From positions 1-64,000 of the forward strand of contig NZ_JACSCH020000005.1 in NCBI RefSeq assembly GCF_014451325.2: a stretch of DNA of 64,000 nucleotides, written 5' to 3'. The position numbers and the translations under genes were made by a program. Source of the stretch: Streptomyces sp. CB02980. GTDB lineage: Bacteria > Actinomycetota > Actinomycetes > Streptomycetales > Streptomycetaceae. Positions 44,374-57,779 of the stretch are shown in pieces (the first letter of the stretch is position 1; every line of letters begins with the position of its first letter). The notes under the pieces are model-generated. The model worked only from the letters and a program-made list of their open reading frames with translations, did no database searches and had not been told where the DNA came from.

Positions 44374-44413
44374 GGAAAAGTCCTGGTCAGCATCGACCGA
44401 CCGGGACTTTTCC
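44374..44413 (-). terminator. Second hairpin between pyrF and sIHF
   Basis: GGAAAAGTCC pairs with its complement over a 20-nt loop, about 155 bp upstream of the sIHF start. It probably backs up the pyrF terminator. It is AT-richer than its surroundings. Confidence 0.5.
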
Positions 44414-44460
44414 GGCAAAACGACCCGGTTTTGAGCCAAGTTTTCGTCAAGTTGTGAGAC

Positions 44461-44491
44461 GGCCCGGTGGGACGCGTCGTCCCACCGGGCC
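44461..44491 (-). terminator. pyrF terminator, 14-bp stem
   Basis: GGCCCGGTGGGACG pairs perfectly with its complement around a 3-nt loop, about 60 bp past the pyrF stop, ending the pyrimidine operon. Confidence 0.8.
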
Positions 44492-44550
44492 GAAACAGTG
44501 CCGACATCCGGGTCGATCCGCTCCGACCTGCGGAGAGACCGTGATGCTCG

Positions 44551-45383
44551 TTACCCGGCGACGGCCGCGCGGATCTCGTCCGCGTACCGGTGCGCCGAGT
44601 CCCGCAGGGCGGCCGCGTCCGGTCCGTGCCGCAGGACCCCGCGGCTGACGTTCGGGACGACGTTGCCGACGGCCGCGCCGAAGACGGCCGGGAGGTCGGC
44701 CGGGGTCGCGCCCTGGGCGCCGATGCCGGGGGCGAGGAGCGGACCGTTGATGTCCAGGTCGAACGAGGACAGGTCGCCGAGGGTGGCACCGACGACCGCG
44801 CCGAAGGAGCCCATCGGGGTCTCCCCCGCGTTCTCCGCGGCGAGGTGGCCCAGCATGGTGGCGCCGATCGTTCGGCCGTCCGCACGGACGGCCCGCTGGA
44901 CCTCCGCGCCCTCCGGGTTGGACGTCAGGGCCAGGACGAAGAGACCGGCGCCGGACTCGCGGGCCAGGTCCACGGCCGGCTTCAGGGAGCCGTAGCCGAG
45001 GTACGGGGAGACCGTGAGCGCGTCCGAGAAGAGCGGGGAGTCCTTGCGCAGGTAGGTCTCGGCGTACGCGGCCATGGTCGAGCCGATGTCGCCGCGCTTG
45101 GCGTCCATGACGACCAGACCGCCCGCCGCGCGCAGATCGGCGGTGGCACGCTCCAGGACGGCGATGCCGCGCGAGCCGAAGCGCTCGAAGAAGGCGGACT
45201 GCGGCTTGAAGACGGCCACGGTGTCCGCGAGCGCCTCGACGACCGTGAAGGTGAACCGCTCCAGGCCGGCGATGTCGTCGGTCAGGCCCCAGGAGTCGAG
45301 CAGGGCGGCGTGCGGGTCGATGCCGACGCAGAGCGGGCCGCGCTCGTCCATGGCGGAGCGCAGACGGGTGCCGAAGGAGAGGG

Positions 45384-45387
<4 letters not shown>
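44551..45387 (-). CDS. pyrF: Orotidine 5'-phosphate decarboxylase
   Basis: 278 aa. The length and the VVMDAKRGDIGST active site (Lys-Asp network) place it in the type 2 (long) PyrF group common in Actinobacteria. It decarboxylates OMP to UMP. The GTG at 45387 overlaps the pyrD stop as GTGA, so translation is coupled. It is last in the pyr cluster and followed by two hairpins. Confidence 0.96.
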
Positions 45388-46493
<1,106 letters not shown>

Positions 46494-46510
46494 GTGGGTG
46501 TCCTCAGCAA

Positions 46511-46540
46511 GAGGGGGACACCGTTTCCGGTGTCCCCCTC
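46511..46540 (-). terminator. Intra-cluster hairpin between carB and pyrD
   Basis: GAGGGGGACACCG pairs perfectly with its complement around TTTC. It starts 9 bp after the carB stop and lies upstream of pyrD. It could be a partial terminator or a 3'-end protecting structure for the upstream transcript. Confidence 0.75.
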
Positions 46541-46548
46541 GTGGGTTG

Positions 46549-49849
<3,301 letters not shown>

Positions 49850-49857
<8 letters not shown>

Positions 49858-50998
49858 GCTCGGCCTCCATCAGGGATACGAAACGGTCGAAGAGGTACGC
49901 GGCGTCGTGCGGGCCCGCGGCCGCCTCGGGGTGGTACTGGACGGAGAAGGCCGGCTGGTCGAGCAGCTGGAGGCCTTCCACGACGTTGTCGTTCAGGCAG
50001 ACGTGCGAGACCTCGGCACGCCCGAAGGGGGTCTCGGAGACCTTGTCGAGGGGCGCGTCGACGGCGAAGCCGTGGTTGTGCGCGGTGATCTCGACCTTGC
50101 CGGTCGTACGGTCCTGGACCGGCTGGTTGATGCCCCGGTGGCCGTACTTCAGCTTGTAGGTGCCGAAGCCGAGCGCGCGGCCGAGGATCTGGTTGCCGAA
50201 GCAGATGCCGAAGAGCGGCGTCCTGCGCTCCAGGACGGCCTGCATGACGGAGACGGGACCGTCGGCGGTGGCCGGGTCGCCGGGACCGTTGGAGAAGAAG
50301 ACACCGTCCGGGTTCACCGCGTAGATGTCCTCGGCGGTGGCGGTGGCGGGCAGCACGTGGACCTCGATGCCGCGCTCGGCCATCCGGTGCGGGGTCATGC
50401 CCTTGATGCCGAGGTCGACGGCGGCGACGGTGAACTTCTTCGTGCCGATCGCGGGGACGACGTACGTCTCCTTGGTGGCGACCTCGGCGGAGAGGTTCGC
50501 GCCCTTCATCTGGGGCTGCTCCTGCACCCGGGCGAGGAGGGCCTCGTCGCGGATGCCGGTCCAGGCGTCGCCGGAGAAGATGCCGACGCGCATGGCGCCG
50601 CGCTCGCGCAGGTGGCGGGTGAGGGCGCGGGTGTCGATGCCGGAGATGCCGACGACGCCCTGGCGCTCCAGCTCCTCGTCCAGCGAGCGCTGGGCGCGCC
50701 AGTTGGAGGAGACCCGGGCGGGGTCGCGGACGACGTAGCCGGAGACCCAGATGCGGCCGGACTCGGGGTCCTGGTCGTTGACGCCGGTGTTGCCGACGTG
50801 CGGAGCCGTCATGACCACGACCTGGCGGTGGTACGACGGGTCGGTGAGGGTCTCCTGGTAGCCGGTCATGCCGGTGGAGAACACGGCCTCGCCGAAGGTC
50901 TCCCCCACGGCCCCGTAGGCGCGGCCGCGGAAGATGCGGCCGTCCTCCAGGACGAGTACGGCGGGAACCTTGCTGGTTCCCCGGGTGGAGGTCGTCAT
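49850..50998 (-). CDS. carA: Carbamoyl-phosphate synthase, small (glutaminase) subunit
   Basis: 382 aa. The class I glutamine amidotransferase domain has [14 protein letters not shown] with the nucleophile Cys and [11 protein letters not shown] with the catalytic His-Glu. The N-terminal half ([16 protein letters not shown]) is the CPS-specific domain. It passes ammonia to CarB through a tunnel. The ATG at 50998 overlaps the stop of the membrane protein upstream (ATGA). Confidence 0.97.
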
Positions 50999-51567
50999 CG
51001 TGCGATGCCTTCCGTCGTGGTGGTCATGGAGTTGATGGCCTCGACCCAGGCGGTGTGCTCGGCCGCCCGGTCGGACCGGAAGCCGGAGTCGAGCAGCTTG
51101 TCGCCGTGCGTCCAGGTGACGATCAGCAGGCCGCCCTCGGCGAGGACCTTGCCTGCGATGCCCTTGTCGAGGCGGGCCTCGCGCAGGGCCTCGGCCGGGA
51201 CGAAGAAGTCGTTCGCCCCGGGGCGTACGACCGCGAGCCCCGCGTCGGTGAGCGTGAGCTCGACGCGGCTGCGGGTGCCGAGGCCGTGGGCCACGATCCG
51301 GTCGAGCCACTGCCCGGCGGTCGTGGAGCCGTGGTAGCGCCCGCTGAGAGTCAGTTTCGCCGGACCGGCCGCCTCGGGCGCGGTGGGGAGCTCGGGGAGG
51401 TCCGACTGGAGGCTGCCGCGCCACTTCCAGCCCTGGCGCATCAGCCAGTACACGAAGGCGACGAAGAGCAGCAGTCCGGCGACCCAGCCGAGCCGTCCGG
51501 CCCAGTCGGTCACCTCCGCCGACTTCTGATCGGCAGCCTCTGCGGCGATTGCGATGAGTGGTGTCAC
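50995..51567 (-). CDS. Membrane-anchored protein embedded in the pyr operon
   Basis: 190 aa of unknown function. A single transmembrane segment (about 27-45, [20 protein letters not shown]) follows a short N-terminus. The remaining 140 residues are soluble and probably cytoplasmic: beta-rich [20 protein letters not shown], then [37 protein letters not shown] and a C-terminal helix, [14 protein letters not shown], that together resemble a PH-like fold. It overlaps both neighbours by 4 bp (GTGA with pyrC, ATGA with carA), so its level is tied to CarA and PyrC. Conserved position suggests a structural or regulatory role in pyrimidine synthesis, but none is known to me. Confidence 0.8.
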   Translation of the reverse strand: MTPLIAIAAEAADQKSAEVTDWAGRLGWVAGLLLFVAFVYWLMRQGWKWRGSLQSDLPELPTAPEAAGPAKLTLSGRYHGSTTAGQWLDRIVAHGLGTRSRVELTLTDAGLAVVRPGANDFFVPAEALREARLDKGIAGKVLAEGGLLIVTWTHGDKLLDSGFRSDRAAEHTAWVEAINSMTTTTEGIAR

Positions 51568-52856
51568 GCCAGCTTCCCGTCCACGACCGTTGCCCGGCCC
51601 CGCAGGAAGGTGTGGGTGACGCGTCCCGGCAGCTCACGGCCCTCGTAGGGGGTGTTTCGGCTGCGGGAGGCGAAGTCCGCGGGGTCCACGACACCACGGT
51701 AAGCCGGATCGACCAGCGTCAGGTTCGCGGGCTCACCAGCCGAGACGGGTCGTCCGTGGCCCTGGGCGCGTCCGATGCGGGCGGGCGCGAAGGACATCCG
51801 GTCGGCGACGCCGGCCCAGTCGAGGAGGCCGGTCTCGACCATCGTCTGCTGGACGACGGAGAGCGCGGTCTCCAGGCCGACCATGCCCATGGCGGCCGCG
51901 GCCCACTCGCAGTCCTTGTCCTCGTGGGGGTGCGGGGCGTGGTCGGTGGCGACGATGTCGATCGTGCCGTCGGCCAGCGCCTCGCGGAGCGCGAGGACGT
52001 CCTTCTCGGTGCGCAGCGGCGGGTTGACCTTGTAGACCGGGTTGTAGCTCCGGGCCATCTCGTCGGTGAGGAGGAGGTGGTGCGGGGTGACCTCGGCCGT
52101 GACGTCGATGCCGCGGGACTTGGCCCAGCGGACGATCTCGACGGAGCCGGCGGTGGAGAGGTGGCAGATGTGGACGCGGGAGCCGACGTGCTCGGCGAGG
52201 AGGACGTCGCGGGCGATGATCGACTCCTCGGCGACGGCCGGCCAGCCGCCGAGTCCGAGCTCGGCCGAGACGATGCCCTCGTTCATCTGGGCGCCCTCGG
52301 TGAGGCGGGGCTCCTGGGCGTGCTGGGCGACGACGCCGCCGAAGGCCTTCACGTACTCCAGGGCGCGGCGCATGATCACGGCGTCGTCGACGCACTTGCC
52401 GTCGTCGGAGAAGACGGTGACGCCGGCGGCGGAGTCGTGCATGGCGCCGAGCTCGGCGAGCTTCTTGCCCTCCAGGCCGACCGTGACGGCGCCGATGGGC
52501 TGCACGTCGCAGTAGCCGGACTCCTTGCCGAGCCGGTAGACCTGCTCGACGACACCGGCGGTGTCGGCGACCGGGTGGGTGTTGGCCATGGCGAAGACGG
52601 CCGTGAAGCCGCCGGAGGCGGCGGCGCGGGTGCCGGTGAGGACGGTCTCGGAGTCCTCGCGGCCGGGCTCGCGCAGGTGGGTGTGGAGGTCGACGAGGCC
52701 GGGCAGCAGGATCTGGCCGTCGGCCTCGATCACGGTGGCGCCCTCGGCGTCGATCTCGCCCTGCCGGCCGGTGGCGACGATGGTCTCGCCGTCGATCAGC
52801 ACGTCCTGGACGGCGCCGCCCAGCACCTGCGCACCGCGGATCAGAGTCTTGCCCAT
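51564..52856 (-). CDS. pyrC: Dihydroorotase
   Basis: 430 aa, class I type. [17 protein letters not shown] carries two metal-binding His and a catalytic Arg, [14 protein letters not shown] and [12 protein letters not shown] supply further His ligands, and [13 protein letters not shown] has the catalytic Asp. It cyclises carbamoyl aspartate. The ATG at 52856 is two bases after the pyrB stop, and the 3' end overlaps the membrane-protein gene. Confidence 0.96.
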   Translation of the reverse strand: MGKTLIRGAQVLGGAVQDVLIDGETIVATGRQGEIDAEGATVIEADGQILLPGLVDLHTHLREPGREDSETVLTGTRAAASGGFTAVFAMANTHPVADTAGVVEQVYRLGKESGYCDVQPIGAVTVGLEGKKLAELGAMHDSAAGVTVFSDDGKCVDDAVIMRRALEYVKAFGGVVAQHAQEPRLTEGAQMNEGIVSAELGLGGWPAVAEESIIARDVLLAEHVGSRVHICHLSTAGSVEIVRWAKSRGIDVTAEVTPHHLLLTDEMARSYNPVYKVNPPLRTEKDVLALREALADGTIDIVATDHAPHPHEDKDCEWAAAAMGMVGLETALSVVQQTMVETGLLDWAGVADRMSFAPARIGRAQGHGRPVSAGEPANLTLVDPAYRGVVDPADFASRSRNTPYEGRELPGRVTHTFLRGRATVVDGKLA

Positions 52857-52858
52857 GG

Positions 52859-53839
52859 TTACTTGTTCTCCTCGGTACGGGTGTGGGTGACGGCGGAGTC
52901 GTTGCCGCCCAGAAGCAGGTAGAGGACCGCCATCCGGACGGAGACGCCGTTGGCGACCTGCTCGACGACCGTGCAGCGGTCGGAGTCGGCGACCTCGGCG
53001 GTGATCTCCATGCCGCGGACCATGGGGCCGGGGTGCATGACGATGGCGTGCTCGGGCATCCTCGCCATCCGCTCGCCGTCGAGCCCGTACCGGCGCGAGT
53101 ACTCGCGCTCGGTGGGGAAGAAGGCGGCGTTCATCCGCTCGCGCTGCACACGCAGCATCATGACCGCGTCGGACTTCGGCAGCACGCGGTCGAGGTCGTA
53201 CGAGATCTCGCAGGGCCAGGTCTCGACGCCGACGGGGACCAGGGTGGGCGGGGCCACCAGGGTGACCTCGGCGCCGAGGGTGTGCAGCAGGTCGACGTTG
53301 GAGCGGGCGACCCGGCTGTGCAGGACGTCGCCGACGAGCGTGATCCGCTTGCCCTCGAGGTCGCGGCCGAGCCCGGCGTCCCGGCCGACCAGGCGGCGGC
53401 GCATGGTGAAGGCGTCCAGGAGGGCCTGGGTGGGGTGCTGGTGGGTGCCGTCGCCGGCGTTGATGACGGGGGCGTCGATCCAGCCGGAGGTGGCGAGCCG
53501 GTACGGGGCTCCGGAGGCGCCGTGGCGGATGACGACCGCGTCGACGCCCATGGCCTCCAGGGTCTGCGCGGTGTCCTTGAGGGACTCCCCCTTGGAGACG
53601 CTGGAGCCCTTGGCCGTGAAGTTGATGACGTCGGCGGAGAGCCGCTTCTCGGCGGCCTCGAAGGAGATCCGGGTCCGGGTGGAGTCCTCGAAGAACAGGT
53701 TGCAGATGGTCCGGCCGCGCAGGGTCGGCAGCTTCCGGATGGGCCGGTCGGCCACCCGGGCCATCTCCTCGGCGGTGTCGAGGATCAGGACGGCGTCGTC
53801 GCGGGTGAGGTCGGCGGCCGAGATGAGGTGACGCATCAT
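52859..53839 (-). CDS. pyrB: Aspartate carbamoyltransferase, catalytic chain
   Basis: 326 aa. [13 protein letters not shown] is the carbamoyl-phosphate motif and [11 protein letters not shown] the ATCase signature. The Lys loop [13 protein letters not shown] is present. No pyrI regulatory subunit is encoded nearby, so feedback control is likely through PyrR and at carbamoyl-phosphate synthase. It is 86 bp after pyrR on the same strand. Confidence 0.97.
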   Translation of the reverse strand: MMRHLISAADLTRDDAVLILDTAEEMARVADRPIRKLPTLRGRTICNLFFEDSTRTRISFEAAEKRLSADVINFTAKGSSVSKGESLKDTAQTLEAMGVDAVVIRHGASGAPYRLATSGWIDAPVINAGDGTHQHPTQALLDAFTMRRRLVGRDAGLGRDLEGKRITLVGDVLHSRVARSNVDLLHTLGAEVTLVAPPTLVPVGVETWPCEISYDLDRVLPKSDAVMMLRVQRERMNAAFFPTEREYSRRYGLDGERMARMPEHAIVMHPGPMVRGMEITAEVADSDRCTVVEQVANGVSVRMAVLYLLLGGNDSAVTHTRTEENK

Positions 53840-53925
53840 CGGTGTGTCTCTCCGTGGTGGGGAGGTGTGAGGGCATGCGGGGGCGCAGGGGGGTGCCCCG
53901 GCCCCGCGGGGGAAAGCCGGTCCGG

Positions 53926-54564
<639 letters not shown>

Positions 54565-54649
54565 CCAGGGGCGGACGGAGACCTCGCTCGCACCCCTGGC
54601 GCCACTCCGCGCGCCATCCCCCGGGAGGAGGCGGTACGGACCATTCGGC

Positions 54650-54679
54650 TTGACGGGAAAGAGTAACGCTGCGTAACCT
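54650..54679 (+). promoter_or_regulatory. bldD promoter
   Basis: -35 TTGACG (54650-54655), an 18-bp spacer and -10 TAACCT (54674-54679). The start is expected near 54686, a leader of about 53 nt. It overlaps the two BldD boxes. Confidence 0.75.
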
Positions 54680-54692
54680 CACAGTGAGTTAC
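54663..54692. promoter_or_regulatory. Two BldD boxes (autoregulatory operator)
   Basis: 54663-54677 (GTAACGCTGCGTAAC) fits the BldD consensus NTNACNCWGNGTNAN at every position. 54678-54692 (CTCACAGTGAGTTAC) follows immediately with one mismatch. They cover the -10 box and start region, so BldD should repress its own gene; the divergent pyrR promoter lies about 100 bp away. Confidence 0.85.
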
Positions 54693-54738
54693 CAGCCGCG
54701 CGGCGCAGCCGCATGTCGTCACAGCGTCCGGGAGCGTT

Positions 54739-55239
54739 ATGTCCAGCGAATACGCAAAGCAGCTCGGGGCCAAACTCCGTGCCATCCGCACCCAGCAGGG
54801 TCTCTCGCTCCACGGGGTGGAGGAGAAGTCCCAGGGCCGCTGGAAGGCGGTCGTGGTCGGTTCGTACGAGCGCGGCGACCGCGCGGTGACCGTGCAGCGT
54901 CTTGCCGAGCTGGCCGACTTCTACGGGGTGCCGGTGCAGGAGCTCCTGCCGGGCACCACGCCGGGCGGGGCCGCCGAGCCGCCGCCGAAGCTCGTGCTCG
55001 ACCTGGAGCGCCTGGCGCACGTCCCCCAGGAGAAGGCGGGCCCGCTCCAGCGCTACGCCGCGACGATCCAGTCGCAGCGCGGCGACTACAACGGCAAGGT
55101 GCTGTCGATCCGTCAGGACGACCTGCGCACCCTCGCCGTCATCTACGACCAGTCCCCCTCGGTCCTCACCGAGCAGCTCATCAGCTGGGGCGTCCTCGAC
55201 GCGGACGCGCGCCGCGCGGTCGCCCACGAGGAGAACTGA
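54739..55239 (+). CDS. bldD: Master developmental regulator BldD
   Basis: 166 aa. The N-terminal XRE-type helix-turn-helix (about 6-70) binds DNA. The C-terminal domain holds the cyclic-di-GMP signature R114-G-D116 and R125-Q-D-D128 (RGDYNGKVLSIRQDD) at exactly the positions known in Streptomyces BldD. A tetramer of c-di-GMP joins two monomers so that BldD represses sporulation genes during vegetative growth. It is transcribed alone, with its own operator and terminator, divergent from pyrR. Confidence 0.98.
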   Translation: MSSEYAKQLGAKLRAIRTQQGLSLHGVEEKSQGRWKAVVVGSYERGDRAVTVQRLAELADFYGVPVQELLPGTTPGGAAEPPPKLVLDLERLAHVPQEKAGPLQRYAATIQSQRGDYNGKVLSIRQDDLRTLAVIYDQSPSVLTEQLISWGVLDADARRAVAHEEN

Positions 55240-55271
55240 CCCCTTCAGGGGACCCAGCAGAAACGTACCGC

Positions 55272-55307
55272 CGGGCCCGTGGACGTCATCCGACGTCCAC
55301 GGGCCCG
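55272..55307 (+). terminator. bldD terminator, 16-bp stem
   Basis: CGGGCCCGTGGACGTC pairs perfectly with its complement around a 4-nt loop, 33 bp past the bldD stop. Confidence 0.85.
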
Positions 55308-55397
55308 CCGCGTTCTCACCGTCGCGAACCCCGGTTCCTCCCGCCGTCGCGACGCCTGTCGCTTTCGCCGTCGCGAACGATGAGCCGGGGATACGCC

Positions 55398-55435
55398 GAA
55401 GGGGCCCGCAGCACGAGTGCTGCGGGCCCCTTCGA
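55398..55435 (-). terminator. nusB-side terminator, 17-bp stem
   Basis: CGAAGGGGCCCGCAGCA pairs perfectly with its complement around CGAG, about 55 bp beyond the nusB stop. It faces the convergent bldD unit. Three short CCGTCGCGA copies lie between the two terminators (55318-55380). Confidence 0.85.
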
Positions 55436-55490
55436 CTGCCGGTGACGTCCCGGACCGATCCGACGCGATCGTCGGACAGGCCCTGCGGAC

Positions 55491-55928
55491 TCAGGCGTCC
55501 ATGTCCCGGCGCAGACGCGGCTTCAAGTCCTTGAAGCGCGCCAGCAGACCGTTGACGAAGGTCGGGGACTCGTCCGTGGAGAACTCCTTGGCGAGCTGCA
55601 CCGCCTCGTCGATCGCGACCGCGTCCGGCGTGCCGTCCTCCCAGATCAGCTCGTACGCGCCGAGGCGCACGATGTTCCGGTCGGCGACCGGCATCCGGTC
55701 GAGGTCCCAGTCCACCGCGTAGGTCGCGATGAGCTCGTCGATCCGAGCCACGTGGGACGCATAGCCCTCGACCAGCTGCATGGTGAAGTCGTTCACCGGC
55801 GGCTGGCGGTCGTCCGACCGCGCGTGCCGGACCTGGTCCGCGAGAACCTCCTGGACGGAGGCACCACGCTGGTCCGCCTCGAAGAGGATCTGGAAGGCGC
55901 GCTTGCGGGCCTTGCTCCGAGCGGCCAC
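55491..55928 (-). CDS. nusB: Transcription antitermination factor NusB
   Basis: 145 aa from the GTG at 55928. ARSKARKRAFQILFEADQRG at the N-terminus and AYELIWEDGTPDAVAIDEAVQLAKEFSTDESPTFVNGLL-type C-terminal half (here PDAVAIDEAVQLAKEF) define the all-helical NusB fold. With S10 it binds boxA RNA for rRNA antitermination. It is two bases after the efp stop, the usual efp-nusB operon. Confidence 0.96.
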   Translation of the reverse strand: MAARSKARKRAFQILFEADQRGASVQEVLADQVRHARSDDRQPPVNDFTMQLVEGYASHVARIDELIATYAVDWDLDRMPVADRNIVRLGAYELIWEDGTPDAVAIDEAVQLAKEFSTDESPTFVNGLLARFKDLKPRLRRDMDA

Positions 55929-55930
55929 GG

Positions 55931-56497
55931 TTACTTGTTCACCCGGCCGAGGTAGTCGCTGGTGCGGGTGTCGACCTTGATCTTCTCACCGGTGGTGATG
56001 AAGAGCGGGACCTGGATCTCGTGGTCCGTCTCCAGCGTGGCGGGCTTGGTGCCGCCGGTGGAGCGGTCGCCCTGGACACCCGGGTCGGTGTGCTTGATCG
56101 TCAGCTCGACGGCGGCCGGGAGCTCGACGTAGAGCACCTCGCCCTCGTGCTGGGCGACGGAGGCGGTGAAGCCCTCGATGAGGAAGTTGGCGGCGTCGCC
56201 GACGGCCTTGCGCTCGATCATGAGCTGGTCGTACGTCTCCATGTCCATGAAGACGAAGTAGTCGCCGTCCATGTAGGAGAACTGCATGTCGCGGCGGTCG
56301 ATGGTGGCCGTCTCGACCTTGGTGCCGGCGTTGAAGGTCTTGTCGACGACCTTGCCGGAGAGCACGCTCTTCAGCTTGGTGCGCACGAAGGCCGGGCCCT
56401 TGCCGGGCTTGACGTGCTGGAACTCGACGACGGACCAGAGCTGGCCCCCGTCGAGCTTGAGCACCATGCCGTTCTTGAGGTCGTTCGTGGAAGCCAC
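55931..56497 (-). CDS. efp: Elongation factor P
   Basis: 188 aa from the GTG at 56497. Three beta-barrel domains. The domain I tip loop [10 protein letters not shown] places the tip Lys at K33 in the actinobacterial PGKGP context, and [13 protein letters not shown] marks domain II. It rescues ribosomes stalled at polyproline, which matters here as several proteins in the window carry Pro-rich stretches. It lies 49 bp after the M24 gene on the same strand. Confidence 0.96.
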   Translation of the reverse strand: MASTNDLKNGMVLKLDGGQLWSVVEFQHVKPGKGPAFVRTKLKSVLSGKVVDKTFNAGTKVETATIDRRDMQFSYMDGDYFVFMDMETYDQLMIERKAVGDAANFLIEGFTASVAQHEGEVLYVELPAAVELTIKHTDPGVQGDRSTGGTKPATLETDHEIQVPLFITTGEKIKVDTRTSDYLGRVNK

Positions 56498-56546
56498 GGT
56501 TGCGAAATCTCCTGGACTGACGTGGGACCGTGGAGGCGTACGCGCC

Positions 56547-57659
56547 TTACAGCGCGAGCAGCTCCTTGGTCGTGATGGTGAGTAGCTCGGGTCCGCCGTC
56601 CGCCTCTTGGCGCACGACGAGCGTGTCATCGATCCGGACCCCGCCCCGGCCCGGGAGGTGGACCCCCGGTTCGACGGTGACCGGCACACAGGCGTCCAGT
56701 TTACCCATGGCCGAGGGTGAGAGCTGCGGGTCCTCGTCGATTTCGAGCCCCACCCCGTGCCCGGTGAGGGGTACGGCGGCCTCTCCGTGCCCCGCGGAGT
56801 CCAGAATCTGGCGGGCCGCCCGGTCCACGTCGCGGTACTCGGCGCCCGGTACGAGAGACTCCCGGCCGGCCCGCTGAGCGGCGAAGACGAGCTCGTACAG
56901 CTCGATCTGCCAGTCGGCCGGCGTCGTGCCGATGACGAAGGTGCGGCCGATCTCGCAGCGGTAGCCGCGGTAGTCGGCGCCGAGGCAGACGGAGAGGAAA
57001 TCGCCCTCCTCGACCCGGCGGTCGGAGGGCCGGTGGCCCCGGCGGCCGGAGTGCGGGCCGGTCGCCACCGAGGTCGGGAAGGCCGCCCCGTCGGCGCCGT
57101 GGTCGACGAGCCGCCGCTCCAGCTCCAGGGCGAGGTGCCGCTCGGTCCGCCCCACCAGGATCGACTCCAGGAGCTCGCCGAGCGCCTGGTCGGCGATCTC
57201 GGCGGCGATCCGGAGACAGGCGATCTCGCCCTCGTCCTTGACGATCCTCAGCTGCTCCACGGCGCACGCGAGGTCGGCGAGCCGCAGTCCGGGCGCGACG
57301 GAGCCCATGGCCCGGTGCCGGGTCACGGTCAGATCGTGCTCCTCGACCGCCAGCGCGTCGGCGCCCGCCCGGCGGGCGAGGTCGACCGCGGCGACGGCCG
57401 GGTCTCCGCCCCCCGCGGGCAGGACCTGCCGGCGGAGGAGCTCGTCGAGCCGTCCGTCGGCCGGTTCGCCGGTGGGCACGACCGGGCAGAGCAGCACGTC
57501 CGCGTCGGGCTCTGGCCCGACGAGGAGGACCGCGCCCGGGGGCGAACCACCCGCGAGATAGCGGACGTTGGCAGGGCGGGAGACCAGGGCCGCCGGGCTG
57601 CCCGCGGCCGCGCACCGATCGCGCAGCCGTACACGGCGGTCCGCATACACCTCTGACAT
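56547..57659 (-). CDS. M24 (aminopeptidase P-like) protein with altered metal ligands
   Basis: 370 aa from the ATG at 57659. A creatinase N-like domain (about 5-130) precedes a pita-bread M24 domain. Of the five usual metal ligands only H301 (LTGHGVGLE) and E330 (VTVEPGVH) are kept. The first Asp is C225 ([10 protein letters not shown]), the second is E236 (YRCEIGRTF) and the last Glu is D344 (GVRIDDTL). The substrate-side H209 (RGHRPSDR) remains. It may be a non-catalytic member or use a changed metal site. It precedes efp in the same operon. Confidence 0.85.
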   Translation of the reverse strand: MSEVYADRRVRLRDRCAAAGSPAALVSRPANVRYLAGGSPPGAVLLVGPEPDADVLLCPVVPTGEPADGRLDELLRRQVLPAGGGDPAVAAVDLARRAGADALAVEEHDLTVTRHRAMGSVAPGLRLADLACAVEQLRIVKDEGEIACLRIAAEIADQALGELLESILVGRTERHLALELERRLVDHGADGAAFPTSVATGPHSGRRGHRPSDRRVEEGDFLSVCLGADYRGYRCEIGRTFVIGTTPADWQIELYELVFAAQRAGRESLVPGAEYRDVDRAARQILDSAGHGEAAVPLTGHGVGLEIDEDPQLSPSAMGKLDACVPVTVEPGVHLPGRGGVRIDDTLVVRQEADGGPELLTITTKELLAL

Positions 57660-57779
57660 GCTCCGAGCGTACGAGCAGCGGGGCGCGGTGGCCTGTTCAG
57701 GACGGCCGACCGGGCGGGAACCCCCGCCGGGACGTGGCCGGGCCGCCACGGGCCGGGCCTCCCGGCCCCGGCCCGGGGG

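Larger units (their letters stand above)
44220..44550. other. Intergenic region upstream of sIHF
   Basis: 331 bp between the sIHF and pyrF genes. It holds the pyrF terminator (44461-44491), a second hairpin (44374-44413) and, on the minus strand, a TAGTCT -10-like box near 44335 that could start the sIHF transcript. I see no protein-like frame. Confidence 0.5.
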
